Positions 17,369 to 26,990 of a stretch of 64,000 bases of DNA are shown here, piece by piece (the first letter of the stretch is position 1; every line of letters begins with the position of its first letter). Both the position numbers and the translations under genes were made by a program. The stretch covers positions 186,001 through 250,000 of the forward strand of contig CABJBM010000004.1 of the NCBI GenBank assembly GCA_902363835.1, in the 5' to 3' direction. The notes under the pieces were generated by a model, which had not been told where the DNA came from, ran no database searches, and was given only the letters and a program-made list of their open reading frames with translations. This DNA comes from Lachnospiraceae bacterium (lineage in GTDB: Bacteria; Bacillota; Clostridia; Lachnospirales; Lachnospiraceae).

Positions 17369-17587
17369 ATGTTAGTAGCAATTGGAGCAGGAATCGCAGT
17401 ATTTACAGGTATTGGAGCAGGAATCGGAATCGGAATGGCAACATCTAAGGCAGTGGATTCCATCGCAAGACAGCCAGAAGCTGAAAGCAAGATCAGCAAG
17501 GCTCTGTTGTTAGGATGTGCCCTTGCAGAGGCAACCGCCATCTATGGTTTCGTTATAGCCCTTCTCATCATTTTATTCCTCAAATAA
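17369..17587 (+). CDS. atpE: F1Fo ATP synthase subunit c
   Basis: 72 residues, a two-helix hairpin. The first helix is glycine-rich (GIGAGIGIGMATSKAV), the polar loop is ARQPEAE, and the second helix carries the ion-binding glutamate in ALAEATAIYG. Aligned by eye to Na+-dependent c subunits, the Na+-liganding Gln of helix 1 is Ile here and the Ser after the key Glu is Ala, which points to proton rather than sodium coupling. This is an inference from motif comparison. Confidence 0.97.
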   Translation: MLVAIGAGIAVFTGIGAGIGIGMATSKAVDSIARQPEAESKISKALLLGCALAEATAIYGFVIALLIILFLK

Positions 17588-17641
17588 TTCCCGGGATCAG
17601 GATTAAGGTGGAAAAAATTAAAAGAAAGGCAGGCGGTACAG

Positions 17642-18142
17642 ATGCTTAGACTGGATATGAACTTTGTGTGGAATATCGTGAATCTCATTGTCCTGTATCT
17701 TCTGCTCAGACATTTCCTCATCGAGCCGGTTATGAATATAATGAATAAGCGGCGGGGGATGATTGAGCAGAGTATTTCAGATGCCAGGAATAAGGAAGGT
17801 CAGGCAACGGAGCTTAAAAAGCAGTATGAAGAAAAGCTGGCTGCCTCCTCCCAAGAGGGATCAAGGCTTATTGAAGAAGCGAAAACCCAGGCAAAGGCTC
17901 AGTATGACCGTATCTTAAAGGATGCGGAAGAAGATGCGGGCCGTCTGATGGCCGAAGCCAGGAAACAAGCAGAGGCTGATCAGGAAAAGGCGATGCGCGA
18001 GGCCAAGGCACAGCTTGCAAGTTTAGTTCTTGCTGCAGCGGCCAAGGTGGTTAATCAGGAGGTGAGCGCCAGGGCAAATCAGGCGCTTTACGATTCATTT
18101 ATAGCAGAAGCAGGTGATTTCCATGATGCAGGCAGCAATTAA
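17642..18142 (+). CDS. atpF: F1Fo ATP synthase subunit b
   Basis: 166 residues. One N-terminal membrane helix (FVWNIVNLIVLYLLLRHFLI) is followed by a long charged coiled coil rich in Ala, Lys and Glu, the layout of the peripheral-stalk subunit that joins Fo to the delta subunit. Start ATG has an AGGCGG site about six bases upstream. It overlaps the delta gene by about 20 bases, so the two are likely translationally coupled. Confidence 0.96.
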   Translation: MLRLDMNFVWNIVNLIVLYLLLRHFLIEPVMNIMNKRRGMIEQSISDARNKEGQATELKKQYEEKLAASSQEGSRLIEEAKTQAKAQYDRILKDAEEDAGRLMAEARKQAEADQEKAMREAKAQLASLVLAAAAKVVNQEVSARANQALYDSFIAEAGDFHDAGSN

Positions 18143-18626
18143 TTACGGGCAGGTGCTTTACGAGCTTTCTGTTCCTGAAACGGTCATTGAGGAAACTGCT
18201 CTGGCATTAAAGAATGTGCCGGAGTTAAAACGCGCCCTTAATAGCCCTGTGGTGGCAAGGAGCAGTAAGCACCGGATCATTGACCGTGTATTTCCTGCTG
18301 AAATCAGGACCTTTTTAAAGGTTTTGGTGGATCGCCGGGATATGGATCTTACAGATGATATTTTTAATGCATGGCGTGCCTGTGTCAGCAGACAGGAAGG
18401 GATCCTGGAGGCTTCTCTTATCTACGTGACAGAACCGGAGGAAGAACAGCTTCGTGAGATCAAAGGGATGCTGTGTAAAAAATACGGCAAAAAGGATGTA
18501 AGGCTTCGCCTGATCCCTGATCCCGGTTTGATCGGTGGTTTCATCATCCGCGTAGGAGATGTGGAGACTGACTGGAGTTTAAAGGGCCGTCTTAGAGAAC
18601 TGGAACAAAAAATAATGCGGAGGTGA
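18123..18626 (+). CDS. atpH: F1Fo ATP synthase subunit delta
   Basis: About 167 residues. The N-terminal helical domain ([21 protein letters not shown]) and the C-terminal segment [16 protein letters not shown] match the OSCP/delta family, which fixes the stalk to the top of F1. A GTG at 18114 also opens the frame, but AGGTG at 18112-18116 is spaced for the ATG at 18123 (or the adjacent ATG at 18126). Confidence 0.95.
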   Translation: MMQAAINYGQVLYELSVPETVIEETALALKNVPELKRALNSPVVARSSKHRIIDRVFPAEIRTFLKVLVDRRDMDLTDDIFNAWRACVSRQEGILEASLIYVTEPEEEQLREIKGMLCKKYGKKDVRLRLIPDPGLIGGFIIRVGDVETDWSLKGRLRELEQKIMRR

Positions 18627-18631
18627 AAAAC

Positions 18632-20140
18632 GTGGCTTCCATCAATTCAGATGAAATTATTTCTATATTGAGAAGTGAGATTGAAGATTATGACACTCAT
18701 GCCAGGGACCAGGAAGTGGGAACTGTCATAAGCGTTGGCGACGGCATTGCAACGGTTTATGGAATTGATCGTGCAATGTACGGGGAAATTGTTATTTTTG
18801 ATAACGGAATCAAGGGCATGGTACAGGACATCAGAAGAGAAGATATCGGCTGCATTCTGTTCGGTTCCGACCGGGATGTCAAAGAAGGCTGTAAGGTGAC
18901 AAGAACAAAGAAGCGGGCCGGGATCCCCGTAGGCAACGGGTTTGTCGGAAGAGTAGTCAACGCTCTTGGTGCTCCCATTGACGGAAAGGGAGAGATCATC
19001 TCTGACGATTACCGTCCCATTGAACATGAAGCACCTGGCATTATTGACCGTAAGAGCGTATCCGTTCCCATGGAAACAGGGATTCTTGCCATTGACTCCA
19101 TGTTCCCGATTGGACGGGGACAAAGAGAGCTGATTATCGGCGACCGTCAGACCGGCAAGACTTCCATAGCCATTGATGCTATTTTAAACCAGAAGGGTAA
19201 GGACGTGATCTGCGTTTATGTAGCAGTCGGCCAGAAGGCTTCAACCGTTGCAAAGCTGGTGAATACCCTGACTCATTACGGTGCCATGGAATATACCATT
19301 GTGGTGTCTTCCGCAGCAAATGAACCGGCGCCTTTACAGTTTATCGCACCTTATGCAGGAACTTCCCTGGCAGAGTATTTCATGTACAAGGGAAAAGATG
19401 TGCTGATCATTTATGATGACTTATCAAAGCATGCGGTGGCTTACCGTGCCCTGTCCCTGCTTTTGGAGCGTTCTCCGGGCCGTGAGGCTTATCCCGGCGA
19501 CGTGTTTTACCTTCACTCCAGGCTTTTGGAGCGTTCCAGCCGGTTAAATGAGGAAGCGGGAGGCGGTTCCATTACTGCGTTACCGATCATTGAAACCCAG
19601 GCAGGAGATGTATCGGCTTACATTCCGACCAATGTTATTTCCATTACAGACGGACAGATATTCTTAGAAAGCGACTTATTTTTCGCCGGCATGAGGCCCG
19701 CGGTCAACGTTGGTCTTTCCGTATCCCGTGTAGGCGGAGCAGCACAGGCCAAGGCCATGAAAAAAGCTGCGGGAAGCATCCGTATCGACCTGGCCCAGTG
19801 CCGGGAGATGGAGGTATTTACCCAGTTCAGCTCGGATCTGGATCCGGCTACCAAGGAGCAGATCCAATATGGAAAGGGGCTTACAGAGCTGCTAAAACAG
19901 CCTTTATGCCATCCCCTAAGCCTTCATGCTCAGGTAATCAGTCTGGTTGTGGCAAATAACCGGCTGCTTTTGGACGTGGAAATTCCAAAGATCAAAGAGT
20001 TTCAGAAAGAAATGCTGGCTTTCTTTGATGAACGCCATCCGGAAATCGGCAAGGAAATCGAAGAGAGCAAGGCGCTGTCTGACGAGCTGAAGCAGAAGAT
20101 TCTTGATGCGGCAGCCGAATTTAAACAGAAACGGGTGTAG
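18632..20140 (+). CDS. atpA: F1Fo ATP synthase subunit alpha
   Basis: About 502 residues from a GTG at 18632, eight bases after GGAGG (18619-18623); the GTG at 18623 lies inside that site. The nucleotide-binding P-loop is GDRQTGKTS and the arginine-finger region is in [17 protein letters not shown]. This is the non-catalytic nucleotide-binding subunit of the F1 head. It follows atpH with almost no gap. Confidence 0.97.
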   Translation: MASINSDEIISILRSEIEDYDTHARDQEVGTVISVGDGIATVYGIDRAMYGEIVIFDNGIKGMVQDIRREDIGCILFGSDRDVKEGCKVTRTKKRAGIPVGNGFVGRVVNALGAPIDGKGEIISDDYRPIEHEAPGIIDRKSVSVPMETGILAIDSMFPIGRGQRELIIGDRQTGKTSIAIDAILNQKGKDVICVYVAVGQKASTVAKLVNTLTHYGAMEYTIVVSSAANEPAPLQFIAPYAGTSLAEYFMYKGKDVLIIYDDLSKHAVAYRALSLLLERSPGREAYPGDVFYLHSRLLERSSRLNEEAGGGSITALPIIETQAGDVSAYIPTNVISITDGQIFLESDLFFAGMRPAVNVGLSVSRVGGAAQAKAMKKAAGSIRIDLAQCREMEVFTQFSSDLDPATKEQIQYGKGLTELLKQPLCHPLSLHAQVISLVVANNRLLLDVEIPKIKEFQKEMLAFFDERHPEIGKEIEESKALSDELKQKILDAAAEFKQKRV

Positions 20141-20143
20141 GAT

Positions 20144-21040
20144 ATGGCAAATGCGAGAGAGATACAAAGCAGGATGAACAGCATCAGAAGCACCATGAAG
20201 ATAACCAATGCGATGTATACCATTTCCTCGTCAAAGCTGAAAAGGGCAAGGAAAGCCCTGACTGATACGGAGCCTTATTTCTATGCGCTGCAAAGGACCA
20301 TCAGCAGAATCATAAGGCATACGCCCGACATTGACGACCCGTATCTGGATACAAGGCCGCATATTAAAAAAGAAGACCGTAAAATCGGATACATTGTGGT
20401 AACGGCTGACAAGGGGCTTGCCGGTTCTTATAATCATAACATTTTTAAACTGGCTCAGGAGCAGATTGATAAGGGCGGAAATCCCATGCTGTTTGTAGTG
20501 GGGGATTTAGGGCAGCAGTATTTTACGAAAAAGGGAATACCTGTGGAACAGGATTTCCGGTATACCGTGCAAAAACCCAATATGAGCCGGGCCAGAATCA
20601 TTGAAGAAAAGATTGTGGATTACTTCCTGTCCGGAAAGCTGGATGAGGTATATATGATCTATACCAGAATGGTGAATGCCATGAAAATGGAAGCGGAGAT
20701 CGAACAGCTTCTTCCTCTTCCAAAGCGCCGGTTAAGCCAGAGCGTCCCCATTAACGTGCATCTGGAGGAGATTACCATGAAGCCGTCTCCACAGGCAGTG
20801 ATCGATGCCATCGTGCCTAACTATATCGCAGGGTTTATCTTCGGGGGGCTGGTGGAATCCTATTCCAGCGAGCAGAATTCCAGAATGATGGCCATGCAGG
20901 CCGCAACAAAGAGCGCTCAGGAAATGCTTGACGAACTGGCGATCACCTATAACAGGGTCCGCCAGGCAGCCATTACCCAGGAGATCACTGAGGTAATCAG
21001 CGGCGCAAAGGCCCAAAAGAAAAAGAGGAAGAAAGCGTAA
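20144..21040 (+). CDS. atpG: F1Fo ATP synthase subunit gamma
   Basis: 298 residues. Both terminal coiled-coil helices are visible: the N-terminal AREIQSRMNSIRSTMKIT and the C-terminal NRVRQAAITQEITEVISGA, which form the rotating central shaft. The middle has the conserved VVTADKGLAGSYN. It follows atpA by three bases, and its own ribosome site is weak, which suggests coupling to atpA translation. Confidence 0.97.
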   Translation: MANAREIQSRMNSIRSTMKITNAMYTISSSKLKRARKALTDTEPYFYALQRTISRIIRHTPDIDDPYLDTRPHIKKEDRKIGYIVVTADKGLAGSYNHNIFKLAQEQIDKGGNPMLFVVGDLGQQYFTKKGIPVEQDFRYTVQKPNMSRARIIEEKIVDYFLSGKLDEVYMIYTRMVNAMKMEAEIEQLLPLPKRRLSQSVPINVHLEEITMKPSPQAVIDAIVPNYIAGFIFGGLVESYSSEQNSRMMAMQAATKSAQEMLDELAITYNRVRQAAITQEITEVISGAKAQKKKRKKA

Positions 21041-21089
21041 GATCATCGGATGTTCCGGTTGACTTTAGAGAGGAGGAGTCCTCACGACT

Positions 21090-22498
<1,409 letters not shown>

Positions 22499-22514
22499 CT
22501 TGGAGGTGCTGTCC

Positions 22515-22931
22515 GTGAGTACAAAAACATTTTTCCTTCAGGTTCTTGCCAGTGATAAGATCTTTTACAGGGGCGCGTGCCAGGAGCTTATCATTCCCCT
22601 TGCGGATGGCGAAAAGGCGATTCTTCCTCACCATGAGGATATGGTCATTGCGGTATCCATAGGGGAGATGCGTCTGATGGATGAGAACGGTAAGTGGATC
22701 CATGCCGTTGTTGGCAATGGCTTTATCCAGATCATCAACAACCGGGTGACACTGCTTGTTGATACTGCCGAGCATCCGGAGGACATTGATGAACGCCGTG
22801 CTGAGGAAGCCAGGGAAAGGGCGGAGGAGCAGCTAAGGCAGAGCAAAAGCCTTCAGGAACATTCTCATTTTGAGGCTTCTTTAGCCAGATCCCTTGCCAG
22901 GCTGCGTACAAAGCAAAAGCATGAACTTTGA
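22515..22931 (+). CDS. atpC: F1Fo ATP synthase subunit epsilon
   Basis: 138 residues from a GTG at 22515, supported by GGAGG eight bases upstream; an upstream ATG at 22470 lies inside atpD and is unlikely. The N-terminal beta-sandwich (FFLQVLASDKIFYRG, EKAILPHHEDMV) and the C-terminal helical hairpin are those of the epsilon subunit, which links gamma to the c-ring and inhibits ATP hydrolysis. It is the last gene of the operon. Confidence 0.95.
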   Translation: MSTKTFFLQVLASDKIFYRGACQELIIPLADGEKAILPHHEDMVIAVSIGEMRLMDENGKWIHAVVGNGFIQIINNRVTLLVDTAEHPEDIDERRAEEARERAEEQLRQSKSLQEHSHFEASLARSLARLRTKQKHEL

Positions 22932-22953
22932 CAGGAAATCATATATGGAAAAG

Positions 22954-23002
22954 AAAAAGGATATCCGGGAGCAGATTTCTGCCTCCCGGATATCCTTTTT
23001 TT
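22954..23002. terminator. Strong bidirectional terminator of the atp operon and the ZIP gene
   Basis: An 18-bp perfect inverted repeat (22954-22971 with 22983-23000), flanked by A5 on the left and T7 on the right. It lies between the convergent atpC and ZIP genes. Confidence 0.92.
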
Positions 23003-23003
23003 C

Positions 23004-23810
23004 TTATCCCAAAGCAACGTCTAAAATCATCATGATCAAAAATCCTACCATGACTCCAAGAGTTCCTGCATTGGAATGTTCCCCTAAATGAGCCTCAGGA
23101 ATCAGCTCTTCCACCACCACGTACATCATGGCACCTGCCGCAAAGGACAGAAGCCATGGCATAAGGGGCTGAATGCTGCCTGCAACGATTACCGTAAGGA
23201 TTCCGAAGATAGGCTCCACAATCCCGGACATGCTGCCCCGGAAAAATGCCTTTCCCGTGGAAAGGCCTTCCTGCCTTAAGGGCAGGGAAATGGCAGCGCC
23301 TTCCGGAAAGTTTTGGATGCCGATACCAATGGCAAGGGCCATGGCAGCGGTGTAAAGAGACGGATCGCTTCCGTGCTGGGCGGCCAGGGCAAAAGCAAGC
23401 CCAACGGCCATACCTTCCGGAATGTTATGCAGGGTCACTGCCATAACTAGCAGAGTGGTCCGTTTCCAGGTGGAAGAAATTCCTTCCGCCTCATTATTTC
23501 CATGACTGTTCATATCAGGATGAAGGTGAGGCAGCAGAGTATCCAGCACTATGAGAAAAAGCACTCCTAAAATAAATCCTCCGGCAGCAGGCATCCAGCC
23601 TGGAATTCCCTTTGCTTCAGCTTCTGCAATAGCCGGAATGAGAAGCGACCACACAGAGGCCGCGATCATGACGCCGGCAGCAAAGCCCAGGAAGATTCTC
23701 TGGACAGACTGGTTTACCTCCTTTCGGAAGAAAAATACAACGGAAGCACCCAAAGTGGTCATGAGGAATGTAAAGCCGGTACCGCCGGCAGCCCACAAGA
23801 TCGGTGTCAT
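23004..23810 (-). CDS. ZIP-family divalent metal transporter
   Basis: 268 residues, minus strand. The ATG at 23810 follows a good AGGAGGG site; the frame opens further upstream but that part is poor. Multiple hydrophobic segments are seen. The two ZIP signatures are HNIPEGMAVGLAFAL and NFPEGAAISLPL, which hold the metal-binding His/Asn/Glu residues of the transport path. A cytoplasmic loop contains a histidine-bearing stretch (LLPHLHPDMNSHGN). It would import Zn2+, Fe2+ or similar ions and resembles GufA/ZupT-type proteins. Confidence 0.92.
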   Translation of the reverse strand: MTPILWAAGGTGFTFLMTTLGASVVFFFRKEVNQSVQRIFLGFAAGVMIAASVWSLLIPAIAEAEAKGIPGWMPAAGGFILGVLFLIVLDTLLPHLHPDMNSHGNNEAEGISSTWKRTTLLVMAVTLHNIPEGMAVGLAFALAAQHGSDPSLYTAAMALAIGIGIQNFPEGAAISLPLRQEGLSTGKAFFRGSMSGIVEPIFGILTVIVAGSIQPLMPWLLSFAAGAMMYVVVEELIPEAHLGEHSNAGTLGVMVGFLIMMILDVALG

Positions 23811-23959
23811 AAAAATCCCTCCTTTTCTGTTTAAAGTCAGCGGTTCTGACTGTATTTTCACTGCTTTAACTATATCATAACCTCTGTTTGGGTGCAATGA
23901 GATAAATTCCCTTTCCATTTCCGACAAATTTATGCTAAAATAGACCTGATTTTACATAT

Positions 23960-24060
23960 GAAGCACCCTTTGGAGGTGCCCCTTTATGACAGAAGGAATG
24001 GGCAATAATCAGGAAACGCCCTTCGGGTATCCCTTTATGCTCAGAATGCGTGAGTAATAC
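23960..24060 (+). promoter_or_regulatory. Structured leader of the NlpC/P60 gene with competing hairpins
   Basis: The leader has a GCACC/GGTGC hairpin (23963-23979). It also has a GGGC/GCCC pairing (24000-24003 with 24018-24021) that competes with a UUCG-loop hairpin at 24019-24027. The nonamer CCCTTTATG follows a hairpin twice (23980-23988 and 24031-24039). It does not match the c-di-AMP (ydaO) riboswitch that often precedes such genes. The identity is unknown. Confidence 0.35.
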
Positions 24061-24080
24061 ATAGGAAAGGAATTTAATTT

Positions 24081-25613
24081 ATGAATATAAAAATAAGATG
24101 GAAAAGGCGTTCTGCCTATTCTGTGTTTCTGGCAGCAGCAGCAGCTTCTCTGCTGGCAGGCTGCGGCAAAAGTTCAGCAGTCACGGAACTTGGAAAAGAT
24201 GCAACCCCATCCATTGCCATAGCAACGGAGCAAAAAAAGGAGACGCAGCCTATTGAAATACTGACTCCAGGCGGGGATTTGATGCCAAAGCTTCTTAAGG
24301 TGCCGGAACAAGGGGAAAATCCCATACCAGAGTATTTACGGAACGGGGTGGAGCATCCGGTGGTGGCAAGCCTGCAGGAGCGCTTGATGAATTTGGGCTT
24401 TATGGATAACGATGAACCTACCCATTATTTTGGAAATGTGACAGAGGCGGCTGTCAAGACCTTTCAGCGCCAGAACGGCCTGGTTCAGGATGGAATCGTA
24501 GGGCCTGAGACCTTAAACGCCATCATGTCTCCATCCGCCAAATATTATGCCGTGTCAAAAGGCGTGGCGGGAGATGACATATCACGGATTCAGAACCGCC
24601 TTTATGAATTAGGGTATCTGGCCAGTGGGAGTCAGGTATCAGGAAGCTTTGGAGATGAAACGGAAGCCGCGGTCAAGAAGCTTCAGGAAGTCAATGGCTT
24701 AAACATAGACGGTAAAGTAGGACGTCAGACCATAAACCTTCTTTATAGTGAAGAGATCAAACCCAACTTTCTGGCTTATGGGGAAAAAAGCGATGTGGTT
24801 TTAACCAGCCAGCAGCGCCTTAAGGAACTGGGGTATTTAACCACCACTCCGGACGGGGCTTACGGAGCTGATACTGTGACAGCCGTAAAGCAGTTCCAGT
24901 CACGGAATGACCTGGTTGTGGATGGGTATTTAGGACCTTCCACAAGAACTACCTTAATGAGTTCAGGAGCCCAGCCAAACGGTCTTACTCTTGGAGAGCA
25001 GGGGGAATCGGTTACCAGGATTCAGCAGCTGTTAAATAAATACGGGTACCTGGCTTCTGCCAATGTAACAGGGTATTACGGTGAGGTGACAGAAAAGGCG
25101 GTTAAGGACTTCCAGAACAACAATGGCTTAAAGGCGGATGGTTCTGTGGGGCAGCTTACCATGAGTAAGCTTACGGGAAGCGGCATAAAATCCCCAGGTT
25201 CTTCCGGTTCCTCCGGGGGTTCGACCAAAGGAGGTACTGTTAAGGGAGGCTCCGGCGTAAGCGGCCTGCTTTCCATTGCCAGATCCAAGCTGGGACGTCC
25301 CTATGTATGGGGAGCCAAAGGATCAGACTCTTTTGACTGTTCGGGATTTGTATACTGGTCTCTTAACCAGGCCGGCGTCAGACAAAGTTACCTGACCTCT
25401 TCCGGCTGGAGAAATGTAGGGAAATATACGAAGATCACCAGTTTTGGAAGCCTGCAGGCAGGTGATATCATCGTGGTAAGCGGTCATGTGGGAATTGTAG
25501 CCGGAGGCGGAAGTGTCATTGACGCTTCTTCCAGTAACGGACGGGTAGTGGAACGTTCCTTAAGCTCCTGGTGGAAGAAGAACTTTATCTGCGGCTGGCG
25601 TATATTTGGATAG
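24081..25613 (+). CDS. NlpC/P60 peptidoglycan hydrolase lipoprotein with four PG-binding repeats
   Basis: 510 residues. The signal peptide ends in the lipobox LLAGC. Four PG_binding_1 repeats follow, each with a pattern like RLYELGYL...GSFGDETEAAVKKLQ...DGKVGRQT, at about residues 95-150, 170-225, 235-295 and 310-370. A Gly/Ser linker leads to a C-terminal NlpC/P60 domain with catalytic Cys in DSFDCSGFVYW and His in SGHVGIVAGG. It is anchored outside the cell and would cut peptide stems of peptidoglycan during growth or division. The start has an AGGAAAGG site. It is followed closely by a MATE gene, but a shared role is not evident. Confidence 0.93.
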   Translation: MNIKIRWKRRSAYSVFLAAAAASLLAGCGKSSAVTELGKDATPSIAIATEQKKETQPIEILTPGGDLMPKLLKVPEQGENPIPEYLRNGVEHPVVASLQERLMNLGFMDNDEPTHYFGNVTEAAVKTFQRQNGLVQDGIVGPETLNAIMSPSAKYYAVSKGVAGDDISRIQNRLYELGYLASGSQVSGSFGDETEAAVKKLQEVNGLNIDGKVGRQTINLLYSEEIKPNFLAYGEKSDVVLTSQQRLKELGYLTTTPDGAYGADTVTAVKQFQSRNDLVVDGYLGPSTRTTLMSSGAQPNGLTLGEQGESVTRIQQLLNKYGYLASANVTGYYGEVTEKAVKDFQNNNGLKADGSVGQLTMSKLTGSGIKSPGSSGSSGGSTKGGTVKGGSGVSGLLSIARSKLGRPYVWGAKGSDSFDCSGFVYWSLNQAGVRQSYLTSSGWRNVGKYTKITSFGSLQAGDIIVVSGHVGIVAGGGSVIDASSSNGRVVERSLSSWWKKNFICGWRIFG

Positions 25614-25628
25614 GAATGGTTCAGAATA

Positions 25629-26990
25629 ATGAGTATGAAAACGCAGAAGAAAACAATTGATATGATAACAGATTCGCCGGGAAGGGCTCTTTTATTCTTT
25701 TCCCTTCCCTTGATTCTTGGAAATTTATTTCAGCAGTTTTATAATATCATAGATTCCGTGGTGGTAGGGCGGTTTGTTGGAGAGGAGGCCCTGGCTTCGG
25801 TAGGGGCTTCCTATTCCATTACAAATGTATTTATCGCCATTGCCGTAGGAGGAGGGATCGGAAGCGCAGTTGTGGTGTCCCAGTTTTTAGGGGCAAAACA
25901 GACCGGGAATATGAAAACCGCCATATCCACCACCCTGATAAACTTTTTGCTGATCAGCGTGATATTAGGCGGTCTGGGGCTTCTTTTCAATCACCGGATT
26001 TTAAGCTTCATGAACACCCCTGAGAATGTATTTTATGACGCCTCAGTGTATCTTGGTATTTATTTTATAGGACTGCCTTTTTTATTCATGTATAATGTGC
26101 AGGCCTCGGTTTTTCAGGCTTTGGGAGATTCAAAGACTCCCTTATATCTGCTGGTCTTTTCCTCTCTTTTAAACGTAGTGCTGGATCTGCTGTTTGTGAC
26201 CCAGTTTTTCATGGGAGTAGCCGGTGTGGCAATTGCCACTTTGATCGCCCAGGGGCTTTCCGCTGTCATGTCCTTTCTCATTCTGATGAAGCGGTTAAAA
26301 GGATATGAGACAAAGGAGCCGTTCCGGCTGTATGACTGGGGCATGATGCTTCATATGATGCGGGTTGCCATTCCTTCCACCCTTCAGCAGTCCATCGTCC
26401 ACATCGGAATGCTTCTTGTGCAATCCGTTGTCAATGTATTTGGTTCTGCGGTCATGGCAGGTTTTGCGGCAGGGACCAGGATCGAATCCATCTGCATTGT
26501 TCCTATGCTCGCCCTGGGAACTGCCATGTCCACTTATACTGCCCAGAATATAGGGGCCGGAAGGACGGACAGGGTAAAAAAGGGCTATCGCTGCTGCTAT
26601 GTCATGGTAGGTGTTTTTGCAGTGATCATCTGTGTTATCATGGAGACTTGGGGGGACTGGTTCATACGAAGCTTTTTAAATGAAGGAAGTGCGGAAACAG
26701 CATTTCAGACGGGAATGGATTATGTCCGGTTTATTTCATTCTTTTATGTTTGTATTGGCTTAAAGGCGACCACAGACGGACTTTTGCGAGGTGCAGGGGA
26801 TGTGGTGGTATTTACCGCCGCCAATCTGGTAAATCTGGCGATCCGGGTATCGGTGGCAGCTGTGCTTGCCCCCATTATTGGCGTCCAGGCCGTTTGGTTT
26901 GCGGTTCCAATGGGCTGGACGGCCAATTATATCATATCTTTTTTACGGTATCTTTCGGGAAGGTGGGAGAGGATACGGCTTATTTCTTAA
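25629..26990 (+). CDS. MATE-family multidrug/sodium antiporter
   Basis: 453 residues, about twelve predicted membrane helices. It has the MATE hallmarks PLILGNLFQQFYNIIDSVVVG near the N-terminus, and GQ/GA-type repeats in each half (SVGASYSITNVF; GTAMSTYTAQNIGAGR). It starts 15 bases after the NlpC/P60 gene. Its last 11 bases overlap the 3' end of the convergent sensor kinase gene, with no terminator between them. The substrate is unknown; efflux of organic cations or toxins is typical of the family. Confidence 0.92.
   Translation: MSMKTQKKTIDMITDSPGRALLFFSLPLILGNLFQQFYNIIDSVVVGRFVGEEALASVGASYSITNVFIAIAVGGGIGSAVVVSQFLGAKQTGNMKTAISTTLINFLLISVILGGLGLLFNHRILSFMNTPENVFYDASVYLGIYFIGLPFLFMYNVQASVFQALGDSKTPLYLLVFSSLLNVVLDLLFVTQFFMGVAGVAIATLIAQGLSAVMSFLILMKRLKGYETKEPFRLYDWGMMLHMMRVAIPSTLQQSIVHIGMLLVQSVVNVFGSAVMAGFAAGTRIESICIVPMLALGTAMSTYTAQNIGAGRTDRVKKGYRCCYVMVGVFAVIICVIMETWGDWFIRSFLNEGSAETAFQTGMDYVRFISFFYVCIGLKATTDGLLRGAGDVVVFTAANLVNLAIRVSVAAVLAPIIGVQAVWFAVPMGWTANYIISFLRYLSGRWERIRLIS

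Noticed and set aside
23940..24080. Possible c-di-AMP riboswitch before the NlpC/P60 gene
   Set aside because: Context fits but the conserved ydaO core sequences are not present.
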